A DNA stretch of 64,000 bases, taken from CAIWHR01 sp963726765. Its GTDB lineage: Bacteria > Pseudomonadota > Gammaproteobacteria > Burkholderiales > Casimicrobiaceae. The stretch spans positions 124,001-188,000 of the forward strand of contig CAVSDH010000004.1 in the NCBI GenBank assembly GCA_963726765.1, given 5' to 3'. The notes beneath the pieces are model-generated. The model saw nothing but the letters and a program-made list of their open reading frames with translations. It was not told the origin of the DNA and made no database searches. How positions within the stretch are numbered: position 1 is the stretch's first letter; each line of letters starts with the position of its first letter. This document shows, one piece after another, positions 8,652-17,154 of this stretch. Made by a program: the position numbers and the translations under genes.

Positions 8652-10016
8652 ATGTCCGCAAAAACAACAGTGAACCCCGGCACGCGACCCTTGGTGCTGG
8701 CCTCGACATCGCGCTATCGGCGGGCGCTGCTGGAGCGGCTCGGCCTCCCGTTCACGGCCATCGCGCCCATTGCCGACGAGACGCCTTTGGTCGGCGAATT
8801 GCCCGCGGCTACCGCCTTGAGGTTGGCCGAAGCGAAAGCGCGAAGCCTCGCGGGCGATTGCCCGGGCGCCTTGATCGTCGGCTCCGACCAGGTGGCGAAC
8901 TGCGACGGGCGCCCGATCGGCAAGCCGGGAAGCCGCAGCAACGCGATCGCGATGCTCGCCCTTCTCTCTGGCCGAACCGTCGTCTTTCATACGGGAGTAG
9001 CCCTGCTCGACACGGCGAGCGGCCGTTGTCGCACGGCCATGGTCGATGTACGCAGCACCTTCCGCCGGCTCGGCGCGGAGGAGATCGAGGCGTATGTCGA
9101 TCGCGAGCAGCCCTACGATTGCGCCGGCGCCGTGAAATCGGAAGGTGTCGGGATCGCGCTGTTCGACGCAATCGAAAGCGACGACCCGACCGCGCTTGTC
9201 GGGCTCCCGCTGATCACGCTCGCCGGCATGCTGCGCGACGCGGGCGTGCCGGTGCCCGCCCCGAGCAGCGCGGCGGCTCCGCGTGGCGCGGGTCCGATGA
9301 TGCCGGGCACCCTTTATCTCGTCCCCAACCTGCTCGGGGTCGTGGCGCCCGAGCACGTGCTTCCGGCGAAGACGATTGCCATCGCCCGGCGGCTCGACCA
9401 CTACATCGTCGAGAACGCGAAGCCTGCACGCTCCTTTCTGAAATCGCTCGCCCCCGGACGTGCGTTGCGCGACATCGAGATCGTCGAGATCGGCAGCGAT
9501 CCACCGGCGTCGCGCGGCGCGGAGCTGCTGGCCCCGGCACGTGCGGGACACGACGTCGGGCTGGTGTCGGATGCCGGCTGTCCCGGCGTTGCGGATCCCG
9601 GCGCGCTTGTCGTCGCCGCCGCGCATCGCGAGCGGATCACGGTCGTGCCTCTGGTCGGCCCGACTTCGGTGCTGCTCGGGCTCATGGCGTCCGGGATGAA
9701 CGGTCAGGGCTTCGCATTTCACGGATACCTGCCGGTCAAGCCTCCCGCCCGCGCCGAGGCGCTCCGGGCGCTCGAAGCGGACTCGCGGCGGACCGGACAC
9801 GCGCAGCTCTTCATCGAGACGCCCTATCGCAACGAGGCGCTGCTCGCCGGCATCGTCGAGACTTGCAAGCCGACGACGCGGCTGTGCGTCGCCGCGGATT
9901 TGACGCTCGATTCCGAGTCCGTGGAGTCGCGCGCGATCCGGGAATGGAAGGGACGCGATTTCACGCGCTACGCGAAGCGCCCGGCGATTTTCGTGCTGCA
10001 GGCGGACAGAAACTAG
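8652..10016 (+). CDS. Maf/YceF-type nucleotide pyrophosphatase fused in frame to a SAM-dependent methyltransferase
   Basis: One uninterrupted frame of 454 codons covers two families normally made as separate proteins. Residues 1-200 are a Maf protein of the YceF (7-methyl-GTP pyrophosphatase) type: LASTSRYRRALLERLG (17-32), ADE (41-43), SDQV (78-81) and KSEG (162-165). Residues 217-454 are an RsmI-like tetrapyrrole-methylase-fold methyltransferase: PGTLYLVPNLLG, VSDAGCPGVADPGA (305-318) and FIETPYRN. The linker (about 201-216) is Ala/Pro/Gly-rich. An ATGATG pair at 9297-9302 is the natural start of the second family, and a TGA in the +1 frame lies exactly there. A one-base deletion in the linker would therefore recreate a stop/start overlap. 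Fusion and indel remain equally possible. It diverges from yceD, the neighbour of yceF in E. coli. Confidence 0.85.
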   Translation: MSAKTTVNPGTRPLVLASTSRYRRALLERLGLPFTAIAPIADETPLVGELPAATALRLAEAKARSLAGDCPGALIVGSDQVANCDGRPIGKPGSRSNAIAMLALLSGRTVVFHTGVALLDTASGRCRTAMVDVRSTFRRLGAEEIEAYVDREQPYDCAGAVKSEGVGIALFDAIESDDPTALVGLPLITLAGMLRDAGVPVPAPSSAAAPRGAGPMMPGTLYLVPNLLGVVAPEHVLPAKTIAIARRLDHYIVENAKPARSFLKSLAPGRALRDIEIVEIGSDPPASRGAELLAPARAGHDVGLVSDAGCPGVADPGALVVAAAHRERITVVPLVGPTSVLLGLMASGMNGQGFAFHGYLPVKPPARAEALRALEADSRRTGHAQLFIETPYRNEALLAGIVETCKPTTRLCVAADLTLDSESVESRAIREWKGRDFTRYAKRPAIFVLQADRN

Positions 10017-10064
10017 AATCGACCGCCGCCCTCGACGATTCGGGCGATAGCGCGGCGCGGCCTT

Positions 10065-10499
10065 TCAGGCGAGGCTGTCGCTGATGTAGCTCTTCAGGGC
10101 CTGGTTCTCCAGCGTCTGGTCCTCGAGGACGGCCTTCGCGACGTCGTGGAACGACACCACGCCCTGCAGCATCGCGCCATCGAGCACGGGCACGTAGCGC
10201 GCGTGCCGCTCGAGCATGATCCGTCGCAACTCCATGACGTCGATGGACGGCTTGGCGGTCAGCGGATCTCGGTCGGTGATCTCGCCGATCTTGACCCCCC
10301 CGAGCGTACCTTCGCGGTCGGCCAGGGCGCGCAGCACCTCGGCAAACGTGACCATGCCCGCCATGTGCCCGTGGTCCATCACGACCAGCGAGCCGATGTC
10401 GTGCTGCGCCATGACCTTAACGGCGGACAGCACAGGCGCGTCCGGCGTCGTCGTGTAAAGCGCGTTGCCCTTGATGCGCAGGATTTCGCTGACGAGCAT
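10065..10499 (-). CDS. CBS-domain pair protein
   Basis: This is a 144-residue protein made almost entirely of two CBS motifs (about 8-62 and 76-130), a Bateman module that usually binds adenine nucleotides. Recognisable pieces are HDIGSLVVMDHGHMAGMVTF and RHARYVPVLDGAMLQGVVSF. No catalytic or membrane domain is attached, so it is probably a small stand-alone regulator whose partner is unknown. The frame continues 36 codons upstream, but the ATG at 10497-10499 has AAGGGAA upstream. It converges with the Maf-methyltransferase gene. Confidence 0.88.
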   Translation of the reverse strand: MLVSEILRIKGNALYTTTPDAPVLSAVKVMAQHDIGSLVVMDHGHMAGMVTFAEVLRALADREGTLGGVKIGEITDRDPLTAKPSIDVMELRRIMLERHARYVPVLDGAMLQGVVSFHDVAKAVLEDQTLENQALKSYISDSLA

Positions 10500-10616
10500 G
10501 GTGATTCCCTTGCGTCGATCCGGTCGCGGCGACCGATTCAGCGATCGCGGATGCTCCCGACGAACCGGGCACGAGTCGCAATGGCAGCACACCCGAAATG
10601 CGGCCACTCGCCGCGC

Positions 10617-11942
10617 CTAGCGGTACAAGATGCGATCCGGGAGCCACATCGCAATCTGCGGGAAGACGTAGACCAGGAACATCGACACGAACACCATGAA
10701 AAGGAACGGCAACGCGCCGGCGAAGATCTGGTTCAACGTCACGTGCGTCGGTGCAACGCCCTTCAGGTAAAAGCACGCCATCGCCACGGCGGCGTCAGGA
10801 ACGACGTCTGGAGTTGAGCGCGACCAGCACGCCGAAGAACAGCGGGGTCGATGTTGAAGTGCGTGCAGCAGTGGCAGGAAGATCGGCATGAAGATGATGA
10901 TGATCTCGGTCCACTCGAGCGGCCAGCCCAGCATGAAAATGATGAACTGCGCCAGGATCATGAACTGTCACCGGCGTCATGTTGAGGCCGAGGATGAAGT
11001 TCTCGATGACCGTCCTGCCCGCCGAGTAGCGAGAACACCGACGAGAACGACCACGAGCCGACGAACAGCCAGCAGACCATCGCGGCCGTGCGCGCGGTAA
11101 GGAACACGGCCTCCTTCAATCGCTGCAGCGTGAACTGGCCATATCCGATCGCTAGGACGATCGATCCGAATGCGCCGAAGGCGGCGGCTTCATTCGGTGT
11201 CGCCAAACCAAAAAGGATCGCTCCCAGCACGGCCAGAATGAGGAACGCCAGCAGGAAAGAACGAAGTCATCAGCAGCATCACCATCTGCCCCACCGGGAT
11301 GTCGCTCTCCTCCTTCGGCAGCTTGGGTGCGAGCTTGGGGTTCAGCAGTGCGCGGCCGATTACGTACACCATGTAAAGACTGGCGAGCAGAAAGCCGGGA
11401 AGGAATGCGCCGGCGTAGAGGCGCACGACCGACACGCTGGCCATCGCGCCGTACAGAATGAGCATGATGCTCGGTGGGATCAGAATGCCAAGGCAGCCGC
11501 CGGCGGCCACAACGCCGGCGGAGAGCTTGATGTCGTAGCCCGCCTTCAGCATTGCCGGAAAGGCCAGTAGTCCCATCAGCGTAACCACGGCGCCGACAAT
11601 CCCCGTCGCGGTGGCGAACAGCGCACACGTGGCCAGCGTAGCGACGGCGAGCGAGGCCGGCACGTGCTTCGCCGATACCTGCAGGCTGCGGAACAGCCGG
11701 TCGAGGATATTCGAGCGCTCGACCATGTAACCCATGAACAGGAACAGCGGAACGGCGATCAGGACATCGTTCGACATCACGCCGAAGGCGCGCTGGACCA
11801 GCAACTGAAAGATGTTGTCGCCCATCGCGTAATAGCCGAAGAACACGGCCAGCGCGATCAACGTGAAGGCGATCGGAAATCCCAGGAAGATCGTGACGAT
11901 GAACATGCACATCATCAGGACGCCGACTTGGGGATCGGTCAT
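10617..11942 (-). pseudogene. TRAP transporter large permease (DctM-like), multiply frameshifted
   Basis: This is the 12-TM-type permease subunit of a TRAP transporter. The first 230 codons are intact and hydrophobic (GFPIAFTLIALAVFFGYYAM, GGCLGILIPPSIMLILYG). The rest is readable only by switching frame. Extra bases are inferred near 11257, 11014, 10979, 10865 and 10845, and missing ones near 10810 and 10793. Corrected, the protein runs on through NEAAAFGAFGSIVLA and IAQFIIFMLGWPLEWTEI-like segments to a normal C-terminus, DRILYR. The seven changes net to three bases. Either the gene is decaying or the local consensus sequence is poor. Its ATGA start overlaps the dctQ stop. Confidence 0.85.
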
Positions 11943-12556
11943 TGCTTTTCTCCATGATGCTCTACGTCCTGCAAAATCTGGGCGGCAGTCTTGCCGGATT
12001 GCGCCTCCTCGAGAATCATCTTTTCGAGCTCTTCGACGTCGCGCCGGCGTTGCGGCGCCTTGCCAGTCCGCAGCGCAATGACGCAGCGAATTGCCTCGAC
12101 CGTTCCTTGCAGCAGCATGAAGATTGCCGCCAGCGGGATGATCCCCTTGAACGGCCAGATCGGCGGACCCGTCGGGCTCGAAGCGCTATGCTCGTCGATT
12201 CGCCAGGACAGGTCGAAAAAAATGAAGCCGGAATAGAGGAGCGCGAGCATCGCCGGGAAGAAGAACAGGATCAGGCAGGCGAACTCGATCGAGACCTTGA
12301 TTTTGAACGGCAGCATGCGCGAAATGAAGTCGCCGCGAACATGCCCGTCCTGCGACAGCGTGTACGCGCCCGCCATCATGAACAGCGTGCCGTACAGGAT
12401 GTACTCCGTGTCGTAGGCCCAACCGGTAGGCGCGCTGAACACATAGCGCAGGACGACGTCGTAGCACGTAACAAGGGTGAGGCCGATGATGCACCAGGAG
12501 AAGGTCTTACCCACCAAGGTGCTCAGGTCATCGACGAACAACAGGTATCGCTGCAT
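11939..12556 (-). CDS. TRAP transporter small permease (DctQ-like)
   Basis: This 205-residue integral membrane protein is the small 4-TM subunit of a tripartite ATP-independent transporter. Hydrophobic segments lie at about 15-37, 50-70, 88-112 and 135-158. The family signature GAYTLSQDGHVRGD lies near residues 63-76. The C-terminus is charged and cytoplasmic. It overlaps dctM by 4 nt (ATGA) and follows dctP after a 178-bp gap that contains a hairpin terminator, so its expression depends on read-through. Confidence 0.92.
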   Translation of the reverse strand: MQRYLLFVDDLSTLVGKTFSWCIIGLTLVTCYDVVLRYVFSAPTGWAYDTEYILYGTLFMMAGAYTLSQDGHVRGDFISRMLPFKIKVSIEFACLILFFFPAMLALLYSGFIFFDLSWRIDEHSASSPTGPPIWPFKGIIPLAAIFMLLQGTVEAIRCVIALRTGKAPQRRRDVEELEKMILEEAQSGKTAAQILQDVEHHGEKQ

Positions 12557-12653
12557 GCCGCCCCCTTTCAGCGTTCCGGTGCCCGATCAAATGCAGATGC
12601 ACGTACCCGTCGTCGTGGCCGTCAGCTCGATGAGTGGCTTGCCCGGGGCGCAC

Positions 12654-12707
12654 AAAAAACCCTCGGCCGGCAAGGCAAGCGCCGAAAGTCAGCGCTTGCC
12701 CGGCCGG
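12654..12707 (-). terminator. Intrinsic terminator/attenuator between dctP and dctQ
   Basis: On the minus strand the arms GGCAAGCGC-type (12674-12682 with 12692-12700, 9 bp, 9-nt loop) extend outward through a second CCGG/CCGG block (12667-12670 with 12704-12707). About 7 nt further on, a run of six T (12654-12659) follows. It sits 27 bp after the dctP stop and before dctQ, so it should cut distal transcription and favour the binding protein. Confidence 0.7.
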
Positions 12708-12734
12708 TTCCGAAGGTTGGATGCAAATGCGACG

Positions 12735-13893
12735 TCAGGCCTTGTCGATATTGAAGAAGTGGTGAGAGGCAAGTCCCCGCGGCGACTCGAATTGCGCACG
12801 ATACGCTACCACCGTCTTCGCCCACGCCTTCTGCGACTCGACGACCCTGCCGAAGAACTTGTTCTCCTGCGATAGGCGCGGGAGTATCCTGTCCCACGCC
12901 GCGAGCTGCGCTTCAAGCACGGACTTTGGAGTTTCATAAACTTTGACGCCCGCCTTTTCAATCTTGACCAGGTCCTCGGGATAGCGCTTCTGCCATTTCC
13001 ATGACATGTCGGCCGACGCCGACTCGACGGAATACTTGAGGATTGCCTGCAGCTCCTTGGGCAGGGCGTTGTACTTGTTTTTGTTGAAGATGATCTCGAA
13101 GCATTCCATGTCCTGGTGGAAGCTCTGAACCATGTAGACCTTCGAGACGTCGGGAAAGCCCAGCGCCAGATCGGACGACGGATTGTTGAATTCCGCCGCA
13201 TCGAGGACGCCGCGGTCCATCGATGGCACGATGTCGGGGCCGCCTATGATGGTGACGGCCGCGCCCATCTCGTTCATCAGGTCGGCGGCGAGCCCGACGG
13301 TCCGGTACTTGAGCTTCTGGAACTGCGCTGCGTCGGTGACCGGCTTCTTGAACCAGCCCAACGGCTGCGTAGGCATTGGCCCGGTCAACCATCCCACAAC
13401 GTTGACCTTGAGGATGTCGCTAAGGAGTTCGTTGTAGAGCTTTTCGCCATCCCCGTAATAGAACCAGCCCAGCAGGTCGTTGGCCTGCCAGCCGAAGGAC
13501 GGTGCGGTGCCGAACAGCGAAAACGCCTTGTTCTTGCCATACCAGTACGCACAAACGCCATGTCCGCCATCGAGCACACCGGTGCTGACGGCATCCTGCA
13601 TCCCAAAAGCTCCTACTACGGCGCCCGCTGGCAGCACGTCGAGCCGCAGCTTGCCGGCCGCCATCTCGTTGACGCGCCTGGCGTAGTCCTGCGCGTACTC
13701 GTGGAAGATGTCCTTCGCAGGCCACGTGCTCTGAAACCTCCAGACGATCGGGCGCCTGCGACTTCGCAATCATCGGAAAGCCGAGCGTCGCCGTCGCGGC
13801 GGCGGTACCGGTCGCCGCCTTGAGGAACTTGCGGCGGGAGCCGGCGGATGTGCGGGATTTGGCTTTCGCCGAGACGAGCGACTTGCGGTTCAT
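12735..13893 (-). pseudogene. TRAP transporter substrate-binding protein (DctP/TakP-like), one frameshift
   Basis: This is the periplasmic binding protein of the TRAP system. The N-terminus (MNRKSLVS..., from 13893) has a twin-arginine-type signal, SRRKFLKAATG, followed by a hydrophobic stretch and SQAP. At about 13750 the frame changes and the mature protein continues as WRFQSTWPAKDIFHEYAQDY through to IDKA at 12735. One extra base in the CGCCC run explains the break; corrected length is 385 residues. The TakP-like pattern (GAFGMQDAVSTGVLDGGHG, NNPSSDLALGFPDV) suggests a 2-oxo acid or similar carboxylate ligand, but the ligand cannot be read from sequence. It is first in the operon. Confidence 0.88.
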
Positions 13894-14115
13894 GATTCCT
13901 CCTGTGAAGTGGCGTCGTTGCGCCGTGCCGGGGATGGCATTTGTGATAAGGCCCCGAACACTTTCGCCGTGAAGCAGCGCGGCTCGCAGAGATGCGCCAT
14001 ATCACCTTTCTGGTGAGTTTATACCTGCCGGTTCTGAATCGTCCACGCCCTTGTGTGCGACTGGAATGGCCGGCCGGCCCGAGTAAACAGCCCCGCGCGA
14101 CCGCTCGGGACGGGC

Positions 14116-14742
14116 TCAGGCTCCCAGCGCCCGCCGCTCGCGCAGCGCCTCGGCGAGCGTGCCGCTGTCGACGAACTCCAGCTCGCCCCCCACGGGCACG
14201 CCGCGCGCCAGGCGCGTTATCTCGAGCCCGCGTCTCCCGAGCAATTCGCCGATGTAGTGCGCCGTCGCTTCGCCCTCGTTGGTGAAATTGGTGGCGAGGA
14301 CGACCTCGCGGACGACGCCGTCGGTCGCGCGGCGGATAAGCCGCTCCAGCCGGATCTCCTTCGGCCCGATGCCGTCGAGCGGCGACAGGCGGCCCATCAG
14401 CACGAAATAGAGGCCGGAGTAGGCCTGCGTGTTCTCGACCATCAGGAGGTCGGCCGGCGTCTCGACGACGCAAAGCAGCGCCGGGTCGCGCTTGCCGGAC
14501 CGGCACAGCACGCAGATCGCATCCTCGGTGAACGTGTTGCAGCGCTCGCAGTGCCGGACGTGCAGGGTGGCATGAGTGAGCGCGTCGGCAAGACGCTGCG
14601 CCCCGTCGCGATCGTGCTGCAGCAGATGGAGCGCCATGCGCTGCGCCGCCTTGGGCCCCACGCCGGGCAGGCAGCGGAGCGCGCGCGTAAGTGCGTCGAG
14701 GCTGGTCAGCGGCTCGTGCGGCGCGGCGGTCCGGTCGGTCAT
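14116..14742 (-). CDS. recR: Recombination mediator protein RecR
   Basis: RecR works with RecO/RecF to load RecA on SSB-coated gaps. The 208-residue protein has an N-terminal helix-hairpin-helix (CLPGVGPKAAQRM, 24-36), a zinc site Cys65/Cys68/Cys77/Cys80, and a Toprim domain with VVETPADLLMVENT and ATNFTNEGEATAHYI. Length is normal. It lies 17 bp after ebfC in the conserved dnaX-ebfC-recR order. Confidence 0.97.
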   Translation of the reverse strand: MTDRTAAPHEPLTSLDALTRALRCLPGVGPKAAQRMALHLLQHDRDGAQRLADALTHATLHVRHCERCNTFTEDAICVLCRSGKRDPALLCVVETPADLLMVENTQAYSGLYFVLMGRLSPLDGIGPKEIRLERLIRRATDGVVREVVLATNFTNEGEATAHYIGELLGRRGLEITRLARGVPVGGELEFVDSGTLAEALRERRALGA

Positions 14743-14759
14743 CGTGCCGTGGCGGCGCT

Positions 14760-15086
14760 TCAGAACGGCAGCTTGAATCCCGGCGGCATCGGCATGCCCA
14801 TCGTGAGGCCGGACATCTTCTCCTGCGTTGCGACGTCGACCCGGCGCACCGCGTCGTTGACGGCTGCCGCGACGAGGTCCTCCACCATGTCCTTGTCCTC
14901 GGCGAGGAGCGACGGATCGATCGTGACCCGCCTCACGTCGTGCTTGCAGGTCATCGAGACCTTGACGAGACCGGCGCCGGATTGGCCCTCGACCTCCAGA
15001 AGCGCCAGTTCGTCCTGCGCCTTCTTGAGACTCTCCTGCATCTGCTGCGCCTGCTTCATCAGCCCGGCGAGCTGGTTCTTCATCAT
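14760..15086 (-). CDS. ebfC: Nucleoid-associated protein, YbaB/EbfC family
   Basis: This 108-residue protein belongs to the YbaB/EbfC DNA-binding family. It opens with MMKNQLAGLMKQAQQMQESL, the amphipathic helix typical of the family, and contains VSMTCKHDVRRVTIDPSLL. The family forms dimers that bind DNA and affect nucleoid structure. It is encoded between dnaX (33 bp upstream) and recR (17 bp downstream). Confidence 0.95.
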   Translation of the reverse strand: MMKNQLAGLMKQAQQMQESLKKAQDELALLEVEGQSGAGLVKVSMTCKHDVRRVTIDPSLLAEDKDMVEDLVAAAVNDAVRRVDVATQEKMSGLTMGMPMPPGFKLPF

Positions 15087-15119
15087 GGCACGTGCTCCTG
15101 GTGACGGGATCCGGCGCGC

Positions 15120-16745
15120 TCAGGCGACCGGCTTGATGGAATCGGGACGAATCCGGGCATCGAAGCGCTCCAGGACATCGCGCACGAACGGTTCATCCCG
15201 AAACGCGGCCTCCGTCTTCGCCTGTTTCTCGGCGCGTGCGCGTTGCTCCTGCGCGGCGAGCGAGGAATCGGCGACCGCACCGACCTCGAACGCGAGCAGC
15301 CATCTGCGCCCGGTCGCCTGGTCGAGCGCAAGCTTGAGCTTGTCCGAATACGCCTTGTCGGTCAGATGCTTGTGAATCGCCGGCAGGGCAAGCGTGAGCA
15401 CGTTGCCGGCGATCGACTTGAGCTCCGTCTGCGCCGCGAGCTGCGCTGCAATGGGCGGTAGCTTGAGCGACGCGACGAAGGCCGGCCACTGCGCGACATC
15501 GGCAGGGAGCGCGACCGTCGCCTGCGAGGGGCGCGGCTGGGCTTCCGGCGCGCGAACCTCCGCCGTGGCGCCTGCCCCACGCCGCGCTGCGGCCGTTGGC
15601 GGGCGCGTTTCGCCAGCCGGCCCCGAAAGGCGGGTTGACGCGCCTTCCGGATCGATGCCCCGGGTTGGCTCGAACGCGAGAAGGCGCAGCAGCGTCATCG
15701 AGAACCCCGTGGCCTCGTCGGGCGCACGCGCAAGATCCTCGCGGCCCTGCACGCAGATCTGATAGGCGAGCTGGACGCCTTCCGCCGGCATCGACAACGC
15801 CAGCGCCGACACTCGATCACCGTCGTCGAACGCGGCAACGGCCTCCGGCACGGCCTGGGCAACGGCGACTCGATGAAACAGCGACGCGAGTTCCTCGAGC
15901 GCCGGCGCGAAGGCGGCGCCGCGCGCGGCGATCGCATCCGCTTCGGCGAGCAGCGCGCTTCCGTCGGAGGCGGTAAGAGCATCGGCAATGCGGTAGGCAT
16001 AGTCGCGATCGACGGTGCCCAGCATCGTCCGCACGGTCGCCTCGCGCACGTCGCCGCCGCCATACGCGATCGCCTGGTCGAGCAGCGACAGCGCATCGCG
16101 CATCGAACCCCGGGCGCTCCTGGCAATCAGCGTGAGCGCGCCCGTGTCGAACGTTATTCCTTCGGATTGGAGGATCGCCGCGAGCCGTTCGGCGATCAGC
16201 GACGCCGGCAGCGGCTTCAGGTTGAACTGCAGGCATCGCGAGAGAACGGTCACCGGAATCTTCTGCGGGTCGGTCGTGGCGAGGACGAACTTGACGTGCT
16301 CCGGAGGTTCCTCGAGCGTCTTCAGCATCGAGTTGAAGGCTGCCTTCGACAGCATGTGCACTTCGTCGATCAGGTAGACCTTGTATCGGCCGACGGTCGG
16401 CGCATAGCGCGCGTTGTCGAGGATCTCGCGCATGTTGTCGATGCCGGTGTTCGACGCCGCATCGAGCTCCAGCAGATCGACGAAGCGTCCGGCGTCGATG
16501 TCGGTACAGGCCGCGCAGGTTCCGCAAGGCGTCGCGCTCACTCCGTTCGTCACGCAGTTGAGGCTCTTCGCCAGGATTCTCGCGATCGTCGTCTTGCCGA
16601 CACCGCGGGTGCCGGTCAGCAGGTAGGCGTGGTGCAGGCGGCCGCGCGACAATCCATTGGCGAGCGCCGTGACGACGTGTTCCTGCCCGGCAAGTTCTGC
16701 AAACGTCTTCGGCCGCCATTTGCGGGCCAGCACCTGGTAGGTCAT
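15120..16745 (-). CDS. dnaX: DNA polymerase III subunit gamma/tau
   Basis: DnaX is the clamp-loader ATPase and, as tau, bridges the replisome polymerases to the helicase. The 541-residue protein has Walker A GTRGVGKT (45-52), the four-cysteine zinc module Cys64/74/77/80, DEVH (127-130) and the sensor region LATTDPQKIPVTVLSRC. Residues after 370 form a variable Ala/Pro-rich linker and a C-terminal tau-like domain. I did not find a convincing slippery A-run for programmed frameshifting, so a short gamma form is not supported. Confidence 0.96.
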   Translation of the reverse strand: MTYQVLARKWRPKTFAELAGQEHVVTALANGLSRGRLHHAYLLTGTRGVGKTTIARILAKSLNCVTNGVSATPCGTCAACTDIDAGRFVDLLELDAASNTGIDNMREILDNARYAPTVGRYKVYLIDEVHMLSKAAFNSMLKTLEEPPEHVKFVLATTDPQKIPVTVLSRCLQFNLKPLPASLIAERLAAILQSEGITFDTGALTLIARSARGSMRDALSLLDQAIAYGGGDVREATVRTMLGTVDRDYAYRIADALTASDGSALLAEADAIAARGAAFAPALEELASLFHRVAVAQAVPEAVAAFDDGDRVSALALSMPAEGVQLAYQICVQGREDLARAPDEATGFSMTLLRLLAFEPTRGIDPEGASTRLSGPAGETRPPTAAARRGAGATAEVRAPEAQPRPSQATVALPADVAQWPAFVASLKLPPIAAQLAAQTELKSIAGNVLTLALPAIHKHLTDKAYSDKLKLALDQATGRRWLLAFEVGAVADSSLAAQEQRARAEKQAKTEAAFRDEPFVRDVLERFDARIRPDSIKPVA

Positions 16746-16869
16746 CGAGTCTGGCGTTTGGCGTTAGGCGTCGGGCACGGTACCAGTCCAATTGCCGTCG
16801 GATCGGCCTGAAACGACGCGAGAACCGGCGCAGGAATGCAAGAGGCCGATCCGGCGGGCAACGAGAGGT

Positions 16870-16965
16870 GGCGAGCCGTTCCCCCGGCACTTGCGGTGAG
16901 TCGCTGTGGCTGCTTCCTTCCGGACCTGACCAGGTTCACGACGCCGCAATGCGGGGCGACCCGCC
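16870..16965 (-). ncRNA. ffs: 4.5S signal recognition particle RNA (small bacterial type)
   Basis: The minus strand contains the SRP domain IV core GGTCAGGTCCGGAAGGAAGC with the GGAA tetraloop and the asymmetric internal loop that binds Ffh. The flanks pair: GGCGGGTCG at the 5' end with CGGCTCGCC at the 3' end, including G-U pairs. Together they give a single hairpin of about 96 nt, the size of proteobacterial 4.5S RNA. The ends are set by that pairing and may be off by a few bases. It lies just upstream of dnaX. Confidence 0.93.
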
Positions 16966-16997
16966 ATTGATCGGTGGCGGCGATGCGCAAGGGCTGG

Positions 16998-17026
16998 ATT
17001 ATCGGCGATCGCGCGTTCCGCGGCAA
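16998..17026 (-). promoter_or_regulatory. Probable promoter of ffs
   Basis: On the minus strand TTGCCG (17021-17026) and GATAAT (16998-17003) are 17 bp apart. The predicted start near 16991 is about 26 nt before the mature 5' end, which fits a short leader removed by RNase P as known for E. coli 4.5S RNA. Matches are 4/6 and 5/6. Confidence 0.45.
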
Positions 17027-17096
17027 GCGATGGCCGGGTCCTTCGTCCCGTCGCCACGCACGCCCCGCAGAGCCCAGACTCCATAATCGCGCTCGC

Positions 17097-17102
17097 TATA
17101 AT
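17097..17102 (+). promoter_or_regulatory. Candidate -10 box for mltF
   Basis: A perfect TATAAT lies 53 bp before the mltF start, in a short divergent region shared with ffs. No good -35 hexamer is found 16-18 bp upstream, so the assignment is weak. Confidence 0.3.
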
Positions 17103-17154
17103 CTCCAGCGTCACCATCGCCGCTGCCGCCATCGCTATCGACTTTCGACCGACC

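Noticed and set aside
15120..16745. Programmed frameshift in dnaX for a gamma form
   Set aside because: No A-rich slippery heptamer with a downstream stem-loop was found in the coding strand.
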